A program made the position numbers and the translations under genes. DNA of 17,436 nucleotides from Hungateiclostridiaceae bacterium UBA3934 (GTDB taxonomy: Bacteria > Bacillota > Clostridia > Acetivibrionales > DTU013), in the NCBI GenBank assembly GCA_002385815.1, contig DGEE01000115.1, forward strand, positions 1 to 17,436, written 5' to 3'. Positions 14,985 through 17,436 of the stretch are shown here, in pieces; within the stretch, counting starts at the first letter, position 1; each line of letters opens with the position of its first letter. Under the pieces are notes generated by a model. It was not told the DNA's origin, did no database searches, and was given only the letters and a program-made list of their open reading frames with translations.

Positions 14985-15422
14985 ATGCAGAAAAAAATCA
15001 TTGTGATAAATGGTCCTAATCTGAATTTGATTGGTTCACGGGAACCTGAGGTGTATGGGACTGTCACCCTGGCTGAGATAGCTGCAGCTGTCATTGAGGA
15101 GGCACAGCGGCTTGGCATGGAAGCAGATTTTATCCAGACCAACCACGAAGGTGAAATCATAGATAAAATCCATGAGGCCCGCAGGAAATATGATCTTATC
15201 ATCCTCAATCCCGGTGCATATACTCATTACAGCATTGCGATACGGGATGCTGTAAAAGCGGCTGAACTGCCATGTATTGAAGTACATCTGTCCAATATCC
15301 ATGCAAGAGAGGAGTTCAGGAGCAAATCAGTGATTGCTCCCGTGTGCACCGGCCAGATCAGCGGATTTGGCGCAAACAGCTACATTATCGCACTGAAGGC
15401 GGCAGCTATGATGTTGAGTTGA
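14985..15422 (+). CDS. aroQ: type II 3-dehydroquinate dehydratase
   Basis: A 145-residue dodecameric-type enzyme that removes water from 3-dehydroquinate to give 3-dehydroshikimate, the step just before AroE. It shows INGPNLNLIGSREPEVYG near the N-terminus with the catalytic arginine and tyrosine (Arg19, Tyr24), NPGAYTHYSIAIRDA with the catalytic histidine region, EVHLSNIHAREEFR, and the final VCTGQISGFG. The length is typical. AAGGGGA (14967-14973) precedes the ATG. It is followed after 19 bases by pepP; the order aroQ-pepP-efp is the same as B. subtilis yqhS-yqhT-efp. Confidence 0.97.
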   Translation: MQKKIIVINGPNLNLIGSREPEVYGTVTLAEIAAAVIEEAQRLGMEADFIQTNHEGEIIDKIHEARRKYDLIILNPGAYTHYSIAIRDAVKAAELPCIEVHLSNIHAREEFRSKSVIAPVCTGQISGFGANSYIIALKAAAMMLS

Positions 15423-15441
15423 AAGCAAAGGAGAATCAGAA

Positions 15442-16521
15442 TTGACAGACATATACACTAGCAGACTGAAAAATATCCGCAGTAAAATGATATCCGGGGA
15501 AATTGATGCCATACTGGTGACAAAGCGTGTAAATTACATGTATTTGTCCGGTTTTACGGGAACCGCGGCGATCCTTTTCATAAGCAGGGACCGCGCAGTA
15601 CTGCTGACTGACTTCAGATATGAGGAACAAGCGGCACACCAGGCTCCTGATTATGAGATTGTCCGGTATGAGAGGGATCAGTTCGAAGATATAAACAGGC
15701 TGGTGAAGGATGAGGGAGTAAACAGGCTGGCATTTGAGGACAATCACCTTTCCTATTCACAGTATATAAAGTATTCTGAGAAGCTGGATGTAAAGGAATT
15801 TGTCCCTCTTGGCGCGATGATAGAGGAGCTTCGCTGCATCAAGGATCCAACGGAGATTGGACTGATCGAAAAAGCAGTGGAAATAGCAGATGATGCTTTT
15901 ACACATATCCTTGGTTTTATCAGGCCTGGCATTACGGAGACCGAAGTGGCGGATGAACTGGAATACCATATGAAACGTCTGGGAGCTGAGGGCAAATCTT
16001 TCGAAACCATCGTGGCATCGGGAAAGCGTGCATCCATGCCCCATGGAGTGGCCTCTGACAAGAAAATAGAGCATGGTGATGTGATAACTCTCGATTTTGG
16101 AGCCATATATAAAGGATATTGCTCTGATATCACCAGGACGGTTTTCATTGGAAAACCCGATCCTGAGCTTGAAAATATATACGGAATCGTCCTTGCTGCA
16201 AACAAAAAGGGCCTGGAGGCAGTAAGAAGCGGCATGCCGGCGAAAGAAACCGATCTGGCGGCAAGAAACTTCATAAAGGAAGCCGGGTACGGCGATTATT
16301 TCGGACATGGCCTCGGACACGGTGTAGGTCTGGAAATACATGAAGACCCGACTCTTTCTTTCAAAGGCGATATGGTGCTGAAGGATGGAATGGTTGTTAC
16401 AGTGGAGCCGGGGATATATATATCGGATATCGGTGGTGTGCGGATAGAGGATGTGGCAGTGGTAGCCGGTGATACTCCGCAGGTGCTGACCAGATCATCA
16501 AAGGAGCTTATCATCCTGTAG
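15442..16521 (+). CDS. Xaa-Pro aminopeptidase-like M24 metallopeptidase (YqhT type)
   Basis: A 359-residue creatinase-fold peptidase expected to remove N-terminal residues preceding proline. The N-terminal creatinase-like domain covers about residues 5-130, the catalytic pita-bread domain 135-355. All five metal ligands are visible: Asp218 (LDFGA), Asp229 (SDITRT), His293 (GHGLGHGVG), Glu322 (VEPGIYI) and Glu336 (GGVRIEDVAVV), with supporting His289 and His300. It starts with TTG at 15442, supported by AAAGGAG (15427-15433) 8 bases upstream. In Firmicutes it commonly precedes efp; a role in handling proline-containing peptides next to the polyproline translation factor is an attractive but unproven link. 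Confidence 0.95.
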   Translation: MTDIYTSRLKNIRSKMISGEIDAILVTKRVNYMYLSGFTGTAAILFISRDRAVLLTDFRYEEQAAHQAPDYEIVRYERDQFEDINRLVKDEGVNRLAFEDNHLSYSQYIKYSEKLDVKEFVPLGAMIEELRCIKDPTEIGLIEKAVEIADDAFTHILGFIRPGITETEVADELEYHMKRLGAEGKSFETIVASGKRASMPHGVASDKKIEHGDVITLDFGAIYKGYCSDITRTVFIGKPDPELENIYGIVLAANKKGLEAVRSGMPAKETDLAARNFIKEAGYGDYFGHGLGHGVGLEIHEDPTLSFKGDMVLKDGMVVTVEPGIYISDIGGVRIEDVAVVAGDTPQVLTRSSKELIIL

Positions 16522-16544
16522 CACTGCTGATTTTAATTTTTACC

Positions 16545-16573
16545 TTGAAATACATGGCTTTTTATTTTAATAT
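16545..16573 (+). promoter_or_regulatory. efp: probable efp promoter
   Basis: TTGAAA (16545-16550) and TAATAT (16568-16573) are 17 bases apart, matching the housekeeping consensus at 5 of 6 and 4 of 6. TATTAT at 16571-16576 is an alternative -10 with a longer spacer. It lies in the 133-base gap after pepP, so efp probably has its own transcript with a leader of about 75 bases. Confidence 0.55.
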
Positions 16574-16654
16574 TATATGGGCGATACAGGATATGCGGCT
16601 GATTTGCTCCAAAAAACCAAATGACTGTCAATAAGATAACGGAGGTATTTATTT

Positions 16655-17212
16655 ATGATAACAGCAGGCGATTTCAAAAATGGCATAACTTTTGAACTGG
16701 ACGGACAGATATTCCAGGTAGTGGAGTTCCAGCATGTAAAACCGGGAAAAGGCGCCGCTTTTGTAAGGACAAGACTCAAAAACATCATTACAGGCGCTAC
16801 TGTCGAAAAGACATTCAGTCCCACAGATAAAATGCCGAGGGCCCATATCGAAAGAAAGGACATGCAGTACCTGTACAATGACGGAGACCTGTATTACTTC
16901 ATGGATGTGGAAACCTACGAGCAAACGCCGCTGGGAGCAGACGCAATAGGTGATGCACTGAAATTCATAAAAGAAAACATGACGGTAAAGATCCTGTCAT
17001 ACAAAGGGAATGTTTTTGGCATTGAACCGCCTACCTTTGTGGAACTTGAGGTAACAGAAACGGAGCCCGGGTTCAAGGGTGATACAGCTACCGGCGCAAC
17101 AAAGCCTGCAGTGGTCGAGACGGGTGCTTCTGTGAAGGTACCGCTGTTCATCAATCAGGGCGATGTGATCAGGATCGACACAAGAACAGGAGAATACCTT
17201 GAAAGAGTTTAA
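16655..17212 (+). CDS. efp: translation elongation factor P
   Basis: A 185-residue factor, the standard length, that binds between the ribosomal P and E sites and relieves stalling at consecutive prolines. The three-domain layout is intact: the KOW-like N-terminal domain (1-63) with the acceptor loop KPGKGAAF, whose tip is Lys32, then two OB domains ending in the conserved GDVIRIDTRTGEYLERV. The PGKGAAF loop is the type seen in B. subtilis, where Lys32 carries a 5-aminopentanol modification rather than beta-lysine; the modifying enzymes are not in this window. GGAGGT (16641-16646) lies 8 bases before the ATG. Confidence 0.98.
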   Translation: MITAGDFKNGITFELDGQIFQVVEFQHVKPGKGAAFVRTRLKNIITGATVEKTFSPTDKMPRAHIERKDMQYLYNDGDLYYFMDVETYEQTPLGADAIGDALKFIKENMTVKILSYKGNVFGIEPPTFVELEVTETEPGFKGDTATGATKPAVVETGASVKVPLFINQGDVIRIDTRTGEYLERV

Positions 17213-17305
17213 TATTTGAATAAATTTCCTGCCAACGGAGATATTATATTCAGTACGATTATTGCGAATCCGATCATTATTATTGTAAGAAATATGGAGG
17301 TGCTT

Positions 17306-17436
17306 ATGAATTATCTGAGGGAAAGAGCAGCATATCTGAAAGGGCTTGCAGACGGGATGCAGCTGGACACTTCGACCAATGAAGGCAAACTCCTCAAAGC
17401 CATACTGGATGTAGTGGATGATATTGCACTGGCTGT
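17306..17436 (+). CDS. CD1247 N-terminal-domain type protein (3' partial)
   Basis: The gene starts with ATG at 17306, three bases after a full GGAGGTG (17296-17302), and runs off the end of the window after 43 codons. The visible N-terminus, MNYLRERAAYLKGLADGM followed by a short acidic linker and a KLLKAILDVVDDIALA helix, closely resembles the helical start of the clostridial proteins named after C. difficile CD1247, whose function is unknown. In full-length members this helical part is often followed by a zinc-ribbon-like tail, which cannot be seen here. Its position right after efp is typical of Clostridia. Confidence 0.7.
   Translation, partial: MNYLRERAAYLKGLADGMQLDTSTNEGKLLKAILDVVDDIALA

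Overview
This is a core-genome segment of a spore-forming member of the Clostridia (Firmicutes). The spore genes spoVM and ylbJ, a protein beginning like the clostridial CD1247 N-terminal family, strong purine-rich Shine-Dalgarno sites and several gene pairs familiar from Bacillus subtilis (rsmD-coaD-ylbJ, yqeG-aroE, aroQ-pepP-efp, spoVM-rpmB) all point that way. I cannot name the genus. I see no phage, insertion sequence, CRISPR array, rRNA or tRNA.

Layout. 1-3600: a 5'-truncated FtsA/PilM-like actin-fold protein with an unusual C-terminal series of beta-grasp-like units, then a membrane GAF-GGDEF diguanylate cyclase. 3604-4380: the 23-codon sporulation gene spoVM, a long hairpin, rpmB (L28) on the opposite strand, and a ~320-base non-coding stretch with two competing hairpins. 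4385-8000: recG, rsmD (apparently started at a non-AUG codon), coaD and a small coiled-coil protein, tightly packed, ending in a terminator that overlaps the tail of the convergent gene. 7992-10608, minus strand: ylbJ with a sigma-E-like promoter, and ilvE with its own long-stem terminator. 10799-15422 or beyond: a six-helix membrane chemoreceptor with a clear housekeeping promoter, then yqeG, aroE, a prepilin peptidase, a ComFB-family protein, aroQ and pepP. 16522-end: an efp promoter, efp, and the start of a CD1247-N-terminal-type gene.

Functions. Two shikimate-pathway enzymes (aroE, aroQ) sit near housekeeping genes for translation (rpmB, rsmD, efp), CoA synthesis (coaD), branched-chain amino acids (ilvE) and recombination (recG). 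A second theme is surface behaviour and signalling: a diguanylate cyclase with an intact inhibitory site, a chemoreceptor, a prepilin peptidase, a ComFB protein (a family with reported cyclic-dinucleotide receptors) and an FtsA/PilM-like protein. A third is sporulation (spoVM, ylbJ). I found no clear undescribed multi-gene system. The most unusual items are the beta-grasp-tailed actin-like protein, the non-AUG starts and the conserved-looking coiled-coil protein after coaD.
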